A stretch of 64,000 nucleotides of DNA. It comes from Diaporthe sp. PMI_573. Its lineage: Eukaryota; Ascomycota; Sordariomycetes; Diaporthales; Diaporthaceae. A program made the position numbers and the translations under genes. The DNA lies in NCBI GenBank assembly GCA_021399435.1, contig JAJTUP010000016.1:62001-126000 (forward strand). The letters are read 5' to 3'. A model generated the notes under the pieces. It did not search any database and had not been told where the DNA came from. It saw only the letters and a list, made by a program, of their open reading frames with translations. Shown in pieces: positions 32,191 through 43,336 of this stretch (positions are counted from its first letter, which is position 1; every line of letters starts with the position of its first letter).

Positions 32191-33895
32191 CATGCTAGAA
32201 TTTAATATCTATAATGCTAATCTACTTAAAAGAAGACAAGATCATTCTAGCTCTTTAAGTAATTACAAATTCCAAAAAAAATCAAAAGAAACCCTTAAGT
32301 GTATGCCAGGCTGCATGGATCTTTAACATCTCTTATAGTATACTTAACGACAGGATGAATAACTGACCTTGTCGCGAAGAATTATGTGTTGAGAAGCATA
32401 AACTTGAGCTAGTCGAAGAGCAAATACTTGTTTAATACATTATTGAGCAAGATGTATGAGGATTTTTAATGCGGCTTTCTGGTGTGGAAGATATGGCCAA
32501 CCTCCTGCTGGCGTTGTGTAATGGCAAGCCTGTTGGCACCAGATGGGCACGACGCTTTGTGGATGTATAACTAAGCTTGAAAATAAGATTTTCTCGGCCT
32601 TATGACTACTAGAGGGCCCTTTGCGAAGATCCTGAGGTTATTGGAAACTGGTTTCGACTACTTTGCAACATGATGGCCAAGTATGGGATTATAGATGACG
32701 ATCTCTATAACTTTGATGAAACTGGCTTTATGATGGGCTAGATAACCTTAATTCTGGTTGTTATACGCTTTGATTGGCATGGAAAGGCTAAATTTATACA
32801 GCCTGGAAACCGTGAATGGGCAATAGCTATTGAATGTATTAATGTAAAGGGCTGGTGTATCCTGCTATTTGTTATTGTCCAAGGTGCCTACCACCTTGCA
32901 AACTGGACTATAGAGTTGGGTTTTCCTGCCGATTAGGTAATTAAGCCTACTCTAAATGGATGGACGGATAATAAGACTGGTCTAGAATGGATTTAGTACT
33001 TTAATAAGCATATAATTAAGCAAACAATGGGCAAATACCGGATGCTTATCCTGGATGGACACGAGAGCCATGTATTAGCAGAGTTTGAATAGTACTGTAA
33101 GAAAAACAACATTATCCCTATTAGTATGCTACTACATTTATTTTATCTACTCTAGCTATTAGATGTTGCATTATTTTCGCTATTAAAGCGTGTATACGGT
33201 GATGAGATCAACCTCTTTATCCAGGCCTTGATTAACTACATTACTAAGTCTGAGTTCTTTATTGCGTTTAAGGCAGCCTATGATAAGGTCTTTATGGAAG
33301 AAAACATGAAAGCTAGGTTCAGAGGGGCTGGTATTTCTCTATGGAACCTAGATTCTGTCATTTCCAAGCTAGATGTCTGCCTATAAACTCTAGTACAATC
33401 CCTCCCTGTGTTACTATTGAAATGGGAATTACAAATACCCTCTAATGCCTACTAGACTGTCTAGCAATCAAGTTTTATTAAGGGCAAGATCTTAGCCCAT
33501 TAGGGCAGCTTCCCTACACTAATTATCCAGGTAATTGAGAAGTTTACAAAGGGTGTACAAGTAATGGCGCATCAGATTACTCTTTTGAATAATCAGGTCT
33601 GTACCCTTGAGAAGGCTAATATTGGGCTTGCCAAGCGCCGGAGGGCCAAAAGAAGTCGGGTCTAGCTTAGAGGGGTACTTAGTATTAAGGAATCTTAAGT
33701 GATAATTGAAGAAAAACAAAAGGGGAAGCGGCCGGCTGGTAAAATGGCTGGTGGTACTGAGGAGGCGGACCGCGGCGGACCGAGTAAACGACGATGTGGC
33801 AACTGCGGCGAGACTGGGTATAACGTAAGAACTTGTGAGAAAGATACAGAAGAGTTTAGTCAGTTAGATTTAGAGTATATAATAGTACATTCTTA
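32191..33895 (+). pseudogene. Pogo-type DDE transposase, decayed
   Basis: Translation through stops shows a DDE_1-type transposase. The first Asp is in FDETGFMMG (Asp codon 32715-32717), the second in LILDGHESH (33054-33056) and the third in LLDV (33162-33164), so the catalytic triad itself survives. The downstream KRVYGDEI and FIAFKAAYDKVF motifs and the C-terminal zinc knuckle CGNCGETGYNVRTC (about 33797-33838) are typical of fungal pogo transposases. The start is placed at ATG 32191. Many TAG/TAA stops make it inactive. The last part (33699-33895) is open, and the stop TAA is at 33893-33895, about 90 bp before element 3. Confidence 0.85.
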
Positions 33896-33989
33896 AGCGG
33901 TCCGCGTCGGACCGTCAAAGTAGTTGATTTGGCTAGTGTAGATTGAGGTTGATTCTACATAGTTGAAATGCTCTATTTTGGTGGGGAAC

Positions 33990-34472
33990 TGTTATAAACA
34001 GCCTCCTTCAGACCCCCAGACCCCTTCAGCCTCCTTCAGCCCCTTCAAAGCCCTTCCAGCCTCCCTCAGCCCCTATCCGCCTCCTTCAGAAAGAATAGGC
34101 TATCTATGCAAGCCTCTAGATATAAGTAGAGAAACCAGCTAGCCTAGCTTAGCAGAATCTTCTTATCAGAGTTATTCCTTCCACCCTTTCCCATTTCTCT
34201 TTCTAGCCCCTGTTTTTCTCGAGTCATTATTCTCTCCGTCAGAGGAATATACCTCTCCGAAGGTCCGAACCTTCTATATATATATACCTAGCCTTTTCCT
34301 CTCAGATAGATAGTTAGTTCTTCAGTCAGATCAACTTTTTCCCTCCTACACCTAGCTTACCTCCTCCTTCCTTAAATTTGTTCTCTATAAGGTGTTGAAG
34401 AATATCTTGACTACAGCCTTACTATATCCCTCTACCCTTAGCCTTCTACCCTTAATCTAGGTGTTTTTAACA
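33990..34472 (+). repeat. 5' LTR of element 3 (483 bp)
   Basis: Matches 39851-40333 end to end, differing at a small number of transition sites. Contains a C/T-rich block (CAGCCTCCTTCAG repeats) near its start. Confidence 0.95.
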
Positions 34473-34529
34473 GCTTGATCTAACTCCCCTATCTTCCCAC
34501 CTCTTTTCGTCCCCTCTTGGTTTCCACAA

Positions 34530-35690
34530 TAACTTCAGACTAGCAGACCCTTTTTAATTTCCTCCCCTCTATCCCTAGGGATTTTGTAGGAATTAATCCA
34601 CCACTGCCTTCTGGAATCTCTGGCCCTCAGATTACCCTCGTCCTCTTTACCTTCTCTCGAGGAGGCCAGTCTACCTCCCAGACCTCTATTTAGGGCCCTA
34701 TCTTTCCTAAAGATATAGATGGTCTGGGTAGGGCAGTTCTCTTTACGTTCTATACTCTAGGACAAAGAATTACCTAGAAGGAAATCTTTCCTTTAGCTTC
34801 CGCCTCCTTCTCGTTCCAGCCACCCTCTCAGCCCTCGGTTTCTCGCCTCTCGCCTCCTGACCCCTATTCAGGGGGTAAGGAAAAATTTAGATTTTTTGCT
34901 ACCCAACTACAACTAGTCTTTTCTTTAGACCCATTTTGCTTCTCGGTAGATTTGGCTAAAATAGCCTATTTAGCCTCCTTTCTCCAAGATTCAGCCCTTT
35001 CTTAGTTCTCCCCCTACCTCGACCTTTCTACTGGCCTCTCCGATTTTATTACCTATTCGGAATTCTTCTTAGCCCTTTAAGCTACCTTTGACGACCCAGA
35101 TGCCCTTAGTACTACTGAAAGAAACCTATAGGCTTTAAAATAGGAAACCTTTTACTCAGCCTATTATTTAAAATTCGTCCCCTTTGTCTCTATTCTCGGC
35201 TAGACCTCCAATACGGTAAAAATTACTCACTTCCGTAGAGGTCTAAAAGAGAACCTTAAGGACCTCCTGGTTAGCCGAGACATGCCTCTGGATTTTTCTT
35301 CTTATGCAAATAAGTGTATTTCTCTAGATAACGACCTCTTTACCCACCAGAAGGAAAAAAAAAGAATTCAGTCCCCGGTTTTAGCTCCCAACCCACCTAC
35401 TATTCACCCTACTACCCCTGTTTTACCCCCTAGCCCTATGGAACTCGACTCTACTTAGAGGAAGGCCTACCATAGGGCTAATAATCTCTGTACCTACTGT
35501 AGCCAGCCTGGCCACTTTGTTCAGGACTGCCCTCACTCTAGGAGAAAGAAATTCTCAAATATTTCTTATGCTTCTACCTCAGCCCTTCCAGCTTCTCTAC
35601 CTCTAAATTCAACCCCTACCGCTACCCCTACCTCTTCAGCCCTAGTACCCTATTTGGGAAAAGAGAGCGGGTAGTTAGCCCACAGCCTAA
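34530..35690 (+). pseudogene. Gag of element 3, decayed
   Basis: Coding-like sequence with several TAG/TAA stops. Near the C-terminus a PMELDST motif is followed by a CX2CX4HX4C zinc knuckle (CTYCSQPGHFVQDC, 35489-35530), which identifies it as gag. The knuckle is in a different frame from the protease/pol that follows, as expected for separate gag and pol frames or a frameshift. I could not fix the start codon. Confidence 0.8.
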
Positions 35691-35913
35691 TTTACCCGCT
35701 CCTATTAGCTGTCGGAATTTTTATTCGCCCTTAGAATGTGAACCAACTTCGCTACAGTCACCGCCCGTCTCACAGCCTGCTCTACATTTTGCCTCAGACT
35801 TCTCGCCTTCCTACAAGCCGCCCTCAGTTGAAGATTCAATTAATGACAATACCAAAAAATACTCCGAAAAATCTAGTATTTTTGACCCCGAGGACGACCC
35901 TAACCCCGATGGA

Positions 35914-38900
35914 TTGGTGGAGGAATCTGATGGACCGCTTTTGACCCAATGTATAGGGACAGGACTCCTTGAAGGGCCCCTAGAACCCCCTGCAGCTGGC
36001 CCACTAAACCCCCTGGACACCCCTGCCACCAGCCCGCTAGGGCCCCCTAGCTTTTGGCCCTTCAGCCTGCTAGGGCCCCCTAGCCCTTCAACCCCCATTC
36101 AGACTCAGACTTCGCCCCCTACTTTAGCCCCTACTTTGCCCGTTTTTCGACCTATCCCGACCCCGATTTCAACCCACTATATTCACTCTTTGGACCTTGG
36201 AAATAAGGCCCCTCTCATCCTTCCAGCTACTCTCTCCAGCACTCCTAGATTGATAATGATTAATTTGGGAGCTACTTCTTGTTTTATCAACTTTAACTTT
36301 GCCCTTGCCCAAGGGTACCCCCTTTGGAAGAAAACTCGCCCTGAAGCTCTATTAGTAGTAGATAGAAGGGAGTCTTCTACTGGAGATATTCTCTATGAAG
36401 TCGATATTTGCCTCCAGATCAACCAGCACCTTGAAACTTCTATTTTTCAAGTTACGAAAATCTCTAGTTACCTAGCCATTCTAGGGCGTTTATGGCTTTC
36501 CTACTATAACCCTATTATAGACTAGAAGACTGGCTTGATCTCTTTTACCTTGGATATTTGCCAGCTTTCTTGTTTACCTACTCGTTCTTTACCTTTAGCT
36601 TTAACTATTCAGCCTTTACCTCTAGCCTCAACTTCACCCTTCTCGGCCAACAACCCTGTAGTAGCGAGAATTTCTAGTGCAGCCCTTTTTTGATTTGCCA
36701 AACAGGATAAGGCCCAGATCTATAGGGTCTCTATTTAAGAGATTAAGGACCACCTAGCTTCTGAAGGAAACGAAAAATCCCTTGAAGAAGAAGAGGAATT
36801 TCTTTAGTTAAAGATACCTAACCAATTTTACAACCTTCTCCCTCTTTTTCGAAAAAGGGACGCCGAAAGGCTCCCTCTCTATAGGGGCACGCTCGACTGC
36901 TCTATAGAACTTGAAGAAGGAAAATTAGCTCCCTTCAGCCCTCTATACCCTATGTCAGATCTTGAGCTCCAGGCTCTCCGAGTCTATTTAGACGACAACC
37001 TGAAAAAGGGCTATATTAAGCCATCTTCGTCATCTACTGCCTCACCTATCCTCTTTGTTCGAAAGCCAGGAGGTGGACTTCGCTTTTGTGTCGACTATAG
37101 GGCCCTAAATGCTATAACTAGGCGTAATAAGACCCCCTTACCCTTAATAGACGACTCTCTTTGACGGCTCTCCGGAGCTAAAATCTTTTCTCGCCTAGAT
37201 CTTTGCTAGGGTTTCAACCAGATTTGAATTTGCCAGGGCGACGAACCCTTTACAGCCTTCTGTACTAGATACGGCCTTTTTAAATATACAGTAATACCCT
37301 TTGGGCTAACTAATGCCCTAGCCGTCTTTTAGTCTTTCATTAATTATGTTTTGAGAGAATTTCTTGACATCTTTGTGGTCGTCTATATAGACGATATCCT
37401 TATTTTCTCGAATTTAGAAAAGGAATACTCCTAGCACCTTCAAGCTATCCTTGAGAAATTAGCCAAGGCCGGCTTGTTTATTAAAGGTGAAAAATGTGAA
37501 TTTTTCACTACTTTGACCACCTTCCTTGGTTTTGTTATCTCTCTAGAAGGGATTTCTATGGATTTGACTAAGGTAGCTACTATTTGAGACTGGAAGGCCC
37601 CTTCTTCAGTTAAAGAACTTCAGTCATTCCTTGGATTTACTAATTTCTACTAAAGATTTATTCGAAAATATTTGCTTATCTGCCGACCTTTGTTTTTATT
37701 ACTTTGAAAATCCCAGCCCTTCTTTTGGGACCCCCCCTAGCAAAAAGCCTTTAAAGCCCTAAAGGAGCTATTTACTTCAAAACCTATTCTTCACCATTTC
37801 GATCCTACCCTTGACTCTATTCTCGAAACCAACGCCTCAAATAACATCATTTCAGCTATCTTTTCCCAAAAGGTGCCCTATAATGGAAAGCACCTCTTAT
37901 ACCCTATTGCCTATAGATCCCGAAAGCTTACCCAAGTTGAAGAGAACTATGGGATAGGGGATAAAGAGATGCTGGCTATTATAGACGCCCTATCTAAATA
38001 CCGTTTATATATTAAGTCTCTTACCAAACCCCTTATAGTTCTTACAGACTATTCAAATCTATCTACCTTTACTTTGAAAAAAGTCTTGAATAGACGACAG
38101 GCCCAGTAGGCTAATAAGCTCTCTAGCATGAATTTTGTTATTTCTTTTCACCCAAAAGAGTTAAATACTTGAGCCGATACCCTTACTCGAAGACCCCAAG
38201 ACTAAAAGGGAGGCATAGCAGCTATAGCCTCTAAAAAAACTATTGTACTATTTAAAAAGATAGTATATCTAAGAGCTATAGCTACCTTAGCTACCCCTAC
38301 TCTCTCGGAATTTGAATCTACCTTTAACCTTTTAACTATTTACTCAGCCCTTCCTTCAGACCCCTTTTTTAAGGAAATTTAATCACTACTTAAAAACCCT
38401 CTAAATTCAGCCCCTTAACACCCAGCTATAGATTTAGCTACTTGTTTTATTTAAAATAGCCTCCTTCTTATTCGAAATCTAGTTTATATACCAGAGGGCG
38501 ACCTAAGGAGACAGGTTATTTCTTCTCAACACTCTCACCTAGCTGCTAGCCATCCTGGCATTACCTCTACCTTTGAATTAATTACTCGAGATTTCTAGTA
38601 GCCTTCTATTCGAAAGACTATTCAGCAGTATATTCGAAATTGCTCCATTTATTCTAGAATTAAGCCCTTCTAACTACCCTCTTTTAGCTTTCTAAAACCC
38701 CTAGAGATTCCCTAGAAACACTAGACTTCTATTTCTATAGATCTAATTACTAGCCTACCCCTTTTAAATTCTTTTAACACTATTATCGTTTTTATTAACC
38801 GACTCTCGAAAATAAGCCATTTTATACCCTGTAACACCACTCTAGATTCTAAGGGCTGGGCCCTACTATTTAGAGATAATATCTTTTGTCTTCACAGTCT

Positions 38901-39780
38901 TCCTTCTGAATTTATCTCTAATTAAGGTTCTATTTTTATTTCCGAATTTTCCAAGGCCCTATGCAGGTTACTCGGAATTAAACAGAATTTTTCTACTACA
39001 AACTACCTACAGTCTAACGGCCAGACAGAAGCTATTAATACCCTATTAGAATAATACCTTTGAGGGTATATATCCTATCAACAAGACGACTAGGCAGACT
39101 AGCTCTCTATGGCTAAATTTACTTATAATAATTCTATTTCCTCAACAACCAAGATTTCGCCTTTTTTTACCAACTACAGCTTTCACCCTCGTTTTGACTC
39201 CCTACTTCCAGCCCTAGATTCGACCCTAGAAGAAGTAAAAGAATTTACTTCTTTGTTTTCAGACCTTAAGAATTTTATTCAGTTTAGAAATCCGCCTAGC
39301 TCAGGAAGCCTATTCTGAGCAGGCAAATAAAAGTCAACGATCAGCTCCGAATTTTGCTCTAGGCTCTCGAGTATAGCTACTTCGCCGCTATATTCACACT
39401 ACTAGGCCTTCTCAAAAGCTCGATTTTAAACGCTTAAGGCCCTTTAAGATATCTCAGAAAATCTCTCCCTATACCTATAAACTCAAGCTTCCCCCTAGTA
39501 TGAAAATACACCCAGTTTTTCACATTTCTCTACTTAAACCCCTAGCCGAAGATCCTCTCCCTAACCAAGTTATTCCTCCACCCCCCCCTATCAAGGTTAA
39601 AGGGGAAGAGGAATTCTGGGTAAAGGAAATTCTTGATTCTAGGATTAGAGGAAAGAAACACCAGTTCTTAGTCAGCTAGGTAGGCTATGATACACCTACC
39701 TAGGAACCTTTGGAAAATATCTCTGAGACCGAGGCCTATTCAAAGTACCTAGCCCAGTACCCTCACCAGCCCTAGATATT
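35914..39780 (+). pseudogene. Pol of element 3, decayed but largely readable
   Basis: Protease region 36180-36530, where the expected Asp-Ser-Gly reads N-L-G (AAT at 36262-36264). RT about 36895-37560 with an intact YIDD box (37384-37395) and LRFCVDYRALN. RNase H about 37780-38190 (YGIGDKEMLAII). Integrase about 38440-39330; its second catalytic Asp reads Asn (AAT 38920-38922) followed by a stop, while the Glu in NGQTEAINTLLE is kept. A chromodomain (39620-39775; FLVS-VGYDTPT-EPLEN) lies in another frame, so a frameshift falls at about 39270-39300. All point lesions are G-to-A or C-to-T. Inactive. Confidence 0.88.
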
Positions 39781-39850
39781 TATTTATTTATTTGTCCTTG
39801 TTTTTGTTTTAAACCAGCTCGTGGAACTCGCTTTGGAAAGGAGGGCCTAC

Positions 39851-40333
39851 TATTATAAACAGCCTCCTTTAGACCCCCAGACCCCTTCAGCCTCCTTCAG
39901 CCCCTTCAAAGCCCTTCCAGCCTCCCTTAGCCCCTATCCGCCTCCTTCAGAAAGAATAGGCTATCTATACAAGCCTCTAGATATAAGTAGAGAAACCAGC
40001 TAGCCTAGCTTGGCAGAATTTTCTTATCGGAGTTATTCTTTCCACCCTTTCCCATTTCTCTTTCTAGCCCCTGTTTTTCTCAAGTCATTATTCTCTCCAT
40101 CGGAGGAATATACCTCTCCGAAGGTCCGAACCTTCTATGTATATATACCTAGCCTTTTCCTCTCAGATAGATAGTTAGTTCTTCAGTTAGATCAACTTTT
40201 TCCCTCCTACACCTAGCTTGCCTCCTCCTTCCTTGAATTTGTTCTCTGTGAGGTGTTGAAGAATATCTTAACTACAGCCTTACTATGTCCCTCTACCCTT
40301 AGCCTTCTACCCTTAATCTAGGTGTTTTTAACA
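39851..40333 (+). repeat. 3' LTR of element 3 (483 bp)
   Basis: Starts TATTATAAAC (TG changed to TA) and ends TTAACA, followed by the duplication GGAAC. Confidence 0.95.
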
Positions 40334-40395
40334 GGAACGCGATTTTCCTACCAAAAGTCAGCTACTTTAGACTGGCACTGTAGCTACCCCAACTA

Positions 40396-40567
40396 CTCTA
40401 AATTGACCAAATTAATTAAAAATAAGCAATTGGGACTAGTTGGCACCAATTGGTGCCAATTTTTATTGATATGTTAGCCTTAGGTGGGTGCTAAGGTTGG
40501 CAAAAGTTAGCAGAGTTAGCAAAACTAACCGGGCATATGTCTTGACTGGCTGACTGTCTACCTACGT
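40396..40567 (-). repeat. Right TIR of pogo copy 1 (172 bp)
   Basis: Inverted partner of 31894-32065; ends CCTACGT followed by TA. Confidence 0.92.
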
Positions 40568-41038
40568 TATAGGTTTCTAAGTATAGTTTATATAGAGATT
40601 CTAAAAAAATTATTATCTGAAATTTTACTAAATTATTTACAAAAGTAGTATAATTTATAGCTATTATTATTGTTTTTCTTTTTAATATTTCTATATGAAG
40701 CTAATAGTAAGATTTTATATTATATTTTTATAGACTTATATCAATATCTTAAATATCTAAATTTAAAACTGTATATTTTAATCTCTTATAATAATAAAGA
40801 TATAGGTCTTAATATATATAGAGTTTAAGGATATACAATCTAATGTATAGCCATATAGAAAGTAGATAGGATATTGAAAATTTATATGTAGATTAATATT
40901 GAATGGTTATATGAGTATATTTAATCTTAGAAGTATATACCTTAAAGTCGTGGAGATATAAGTGTCTAAAAAGTGGATGTTTTTGTGGAAAATGTGGGCG
41001 GAAGCGGGGGGTAGGCGGAAGGGGGGTCGCTTGACTTA

Positions 41039-41452
41039 TACCATGGCGCCCAGAACACTTGGGTCAGGCAGTGATCGACAGAATTCGAAGGAGACCAGAG
41101 AACTGCGCCAAGGACTTATTGACAGGTTGCAAGCCGAAGAAGAGAAGGGAAACAAGAAAGTTCCGAGTCATTCTCAAACTGCAGCCCGCGAGAGAGGAAA
41201 GAAAAGGAAAACGGATATTCGCATCCACATAAACGGATGGTACATCCATACAAAATTATGTGACGTCTTTGCAAGGGCTGCAGCCAATCAGAGGCCTCCA
41301 TTTAACCGCACCCCACCCATCCCCTAGTGCTTTTATAGCTACAGCACTTAGTACCTTATAACACCTTTATTATTACCAACTTCTTGATAGCAACTTTTAA
41401 TTAATACTTTATTATATTACTTAACTTCTTATTAGAATTAATTGTAACAGGC
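41039..41452. other. Host DNA between nest and pogo copy 2
   Basis: Normal composition. A plus-strand frame of 95 codons starts at ATG 41042 in a good context (TATACCATGGCG) and is Arg/Lys/Gln-rich (RLQAEEEKGNKKVPSHS), ending at about 41329. Without domain or splice evidence I do not call it a gene. This DNA was adjacent to 31428 before the nest formed. Confidence 0.4.
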
Positions 41453-41687
41453 TGAGGCCTGGGGGATGGCACTCGGTTGTCCTTGGCCGTACACCCCCCT
41501 CCCTAGGGGGGCACCCAAGGTGCGGCCACTACACCCACGCCAACACACCTACAATAGAAGCCTTTAGTAACTAAGCAATATATAAGCATTTCTAATTAGG
41601 AGGTAAAATATAGTATAAAAATCCCTATATCTTAGTTTTCTTTTATTTTATTCCTTAAGTTAAAATATTTATAAAATAGCTTAGCTA
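41453..41687. repeat. Possible LTR fragment
   Basis: Begins TGTAACAGGCTGAGGCCTGG, close to the start of the solo LTR at 5922, then contains a C/G hairpin (CCCCCCTCCCTAGGGGGG, about 41495-41512). A matching right end and target duplication could not be found, so its right limit is unknown. Confidence 0.4.
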
Positions 41688-43336
41688 ACGTAGTTGGACA
41701 GTCAGCCGTGGATGACATATGCCCGTGGATTTTTAGTATATCTACCCACTTTAGCCAGCCCTAGCACCCACCTAGGGCAAGAAAATTAATTGAAATTGGT
41801 ACCAATTAGTGCTAATTAATCTAAATTGCTTATTTCTAATTAATTTAGTTAATTTGGAGTGGTTGGGGTGGCTGTAGTACTAGTCTAAAGTGGACGACTT
41901 TTGGTGGGAAAATCGGCTTTCCTACTAAAATGAAGCACTTTAGCCATATAGGATTAACCTCAATCTACACTAGCTATATTAACTATTTGGGCGGTCTGTT
42001 GTAGATTGCTTAAAAATATGCTATTATTTATTCGAAATCTAAATAACTAGACTCTTTTATATCTTTTTTACAAGTTTTTATATTATGCCTAGTCTTGTCG
42101 CAATTGCTATATTGTCGTTTAGACGGTTTGCCGCAAACCGCCTTTTCGCCATTACCAGCTATTTTACTAGCTAGCCGCTTTCTCTTTTGTTTTTCTTTAA
42201 TTATCGCCTAAGAATCCTTAATATTAAGTATTTCTTTAAGCTAGATCCGACTTTTTTTAACCCTCCGGCGCTTGGCAAGCCTAATATTAGCTTTCTTAAG
42301 GGTATAGACCCGATTATTTAAAAGAATAATCTAGTACGCCATTATTTATATATCCTTTATAAACTTTTTAACTGCCTAGATAATTAGTGTAAGGAAGCTT
42401 TCTTAATGGTTAGAGATTTTACCCTAAATAAAAGTTAATTACTAAATAGTTTGGTAGGCATTAGAGGGTATTTATAATTCTTATTTTAATAATAATACAG
42501 GAAAGGATTGTACCGGAGTTTATAGGCAGACATCTAACTTAAAAATAACAAAATCTGGGTCTTATAGAGAAATCCCAGCTCCTCTAAACCTAGATTTCAT
42601 ATTTTTTTCTGTAAAGATCTTATCATAAGCTGCCTTAAATGCAATAAAGAACTTAGACTTAGTGATATAGTTAATTGAGGCCCGGATAAAGAGGTTGATT
42701 TTATTGCTGTATACATGCTTTAATGGCGAGAATAATATAACGTTTAATGGCTGGAAAAGATAAGATAAATATAGTAGCATGCTAATAGGGATAATGTTAT
42801 GCTTTTTATAGTATTACTTAAACTCTACCAATATATAGCTTTTATATCTATTTAGGACAAGCATTTAGTATTTACCTTTAGTCTACTTAATTATATACTT
42901 GTTAAAATACTAAATTTATTCTAGACTAGTTTTGTTATTTGTCTATCTATTTAGAGTAGGCTTAATGATCTAGCTTGGTGGAAAGCCAGATTCTGTTATC
43001 TAATTGGCAAAATAGTAGACGCCTTAGATAATAATAAACGGTAGAATATACCAGCTAGTTACATTAATGCATTTAATAACTGTTGCCTATTTCCGGTTTC
43101 TAGGTTAAATAGACTTGGCCTTTCTCTATTTGTCAGCATATATAATAACTATTACTATAGTTATTACGCTTATTATAAAGCCTATTTCGTTAAAGTTGTA
43201 TAGGTTGTTATTTGTAATTCTATACTTAGCCATTATGTTGCAGAGTAGCCGGAACTAGTTTTTAATAATCTTTGGATCTTTACAGAGGGCCCTCTAGTAG
43301 TTATAGGGCCGAGAAAACCTTGTTTTTAAGCTTGGT
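41688..43336 (-). mobile_element. Pogo copy 2: 3' part of a pogo transposon, truncated inside a host gene
   Basis: The left end (ACGTAGTTGGACAG next to TA at 41686-41687) is the TIR that lies 3' of the transposase. The minus strand then follows the transposase of copy 1 backwards: the zinc-knuckle region (about 42070-42150, knuckle Cys partly lost), FIAFKAAYDKIF (about 42600-42660) and DDE core, up to the equivalent of copy 1 position about 32570, where homology ends in AAGCTT at 43328-43336. The 5' TIR and N-terminal third are absent. Many RIP-type stops. Confidence 0.85.

Larger units (their letters stand above)
33990..40333 (+). mobile_element. Element 3: complete Ty3/Gypsy chromovirus-type element (6344 bp)
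   Basis: Two 483-bp LTRs (33990-34472 and 39851-40333) with TGTTATAAAC...TTTTTAACA ends, flanked by GGAAC at 33985-33989 and 40334-40338. A purine tract (GGAAAGGAGGG, 39835-39845) precedes the right LTR. Gag with a zinc knuckle, protease, RT, RNase H, integrase and chromodomain follow in order on the plus strand. RIP is milder than in elements 1 and 2, and long stretches remain open. The two LTRs are nearly identical apart from transitions, so insertion was comparatively recent. Confidence 0.95.
31894..40567 (+). mobile_element. Pogo copy 1: pogo/Fot-like DNA transposon (about 2.3 kb) interrupted by Gypsy element 3
   Basis: 172-bp terminal inverted repeats (31894-32065 and 40396-40567) start ACGTAGG and end CCTACGT, with TA at 31892-31893 and 40568-40569. 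Between them lies one transposase gene (32191-33895) and, between its stop and the right TIR, the entire element 3 plus its GGAAC duplication. Subtracting element 3 gives about 2325 bp. Truncated relatives lie at 24975-25984 and 41688-43336. Confidence 0.93.
31431..41036. mobile_element. Outer TIR element (about 930 bp of its own sequence) split by a pogo element
   Basis: The ends are inverted copies: AGTCAAGCGACCCCCC... at 31431 and its reverse complement ending GGTCGCTTGACT at 41036, matching over about 65 bp (31431-31496 and 40970-41036). TA lies on both sides (31429-31430 and 41037-41038). Removing the inner pogo element leaves about 930 bp of AT-rich, stop-filled DNA with no coding trace, so this is a non-autonomous or MITE-like Tc1/mariner-pogo type element. 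Its C-rich ends (CTTCCGCC repeats) resemble those of the element starting at 63553. Confidence 0.85.
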
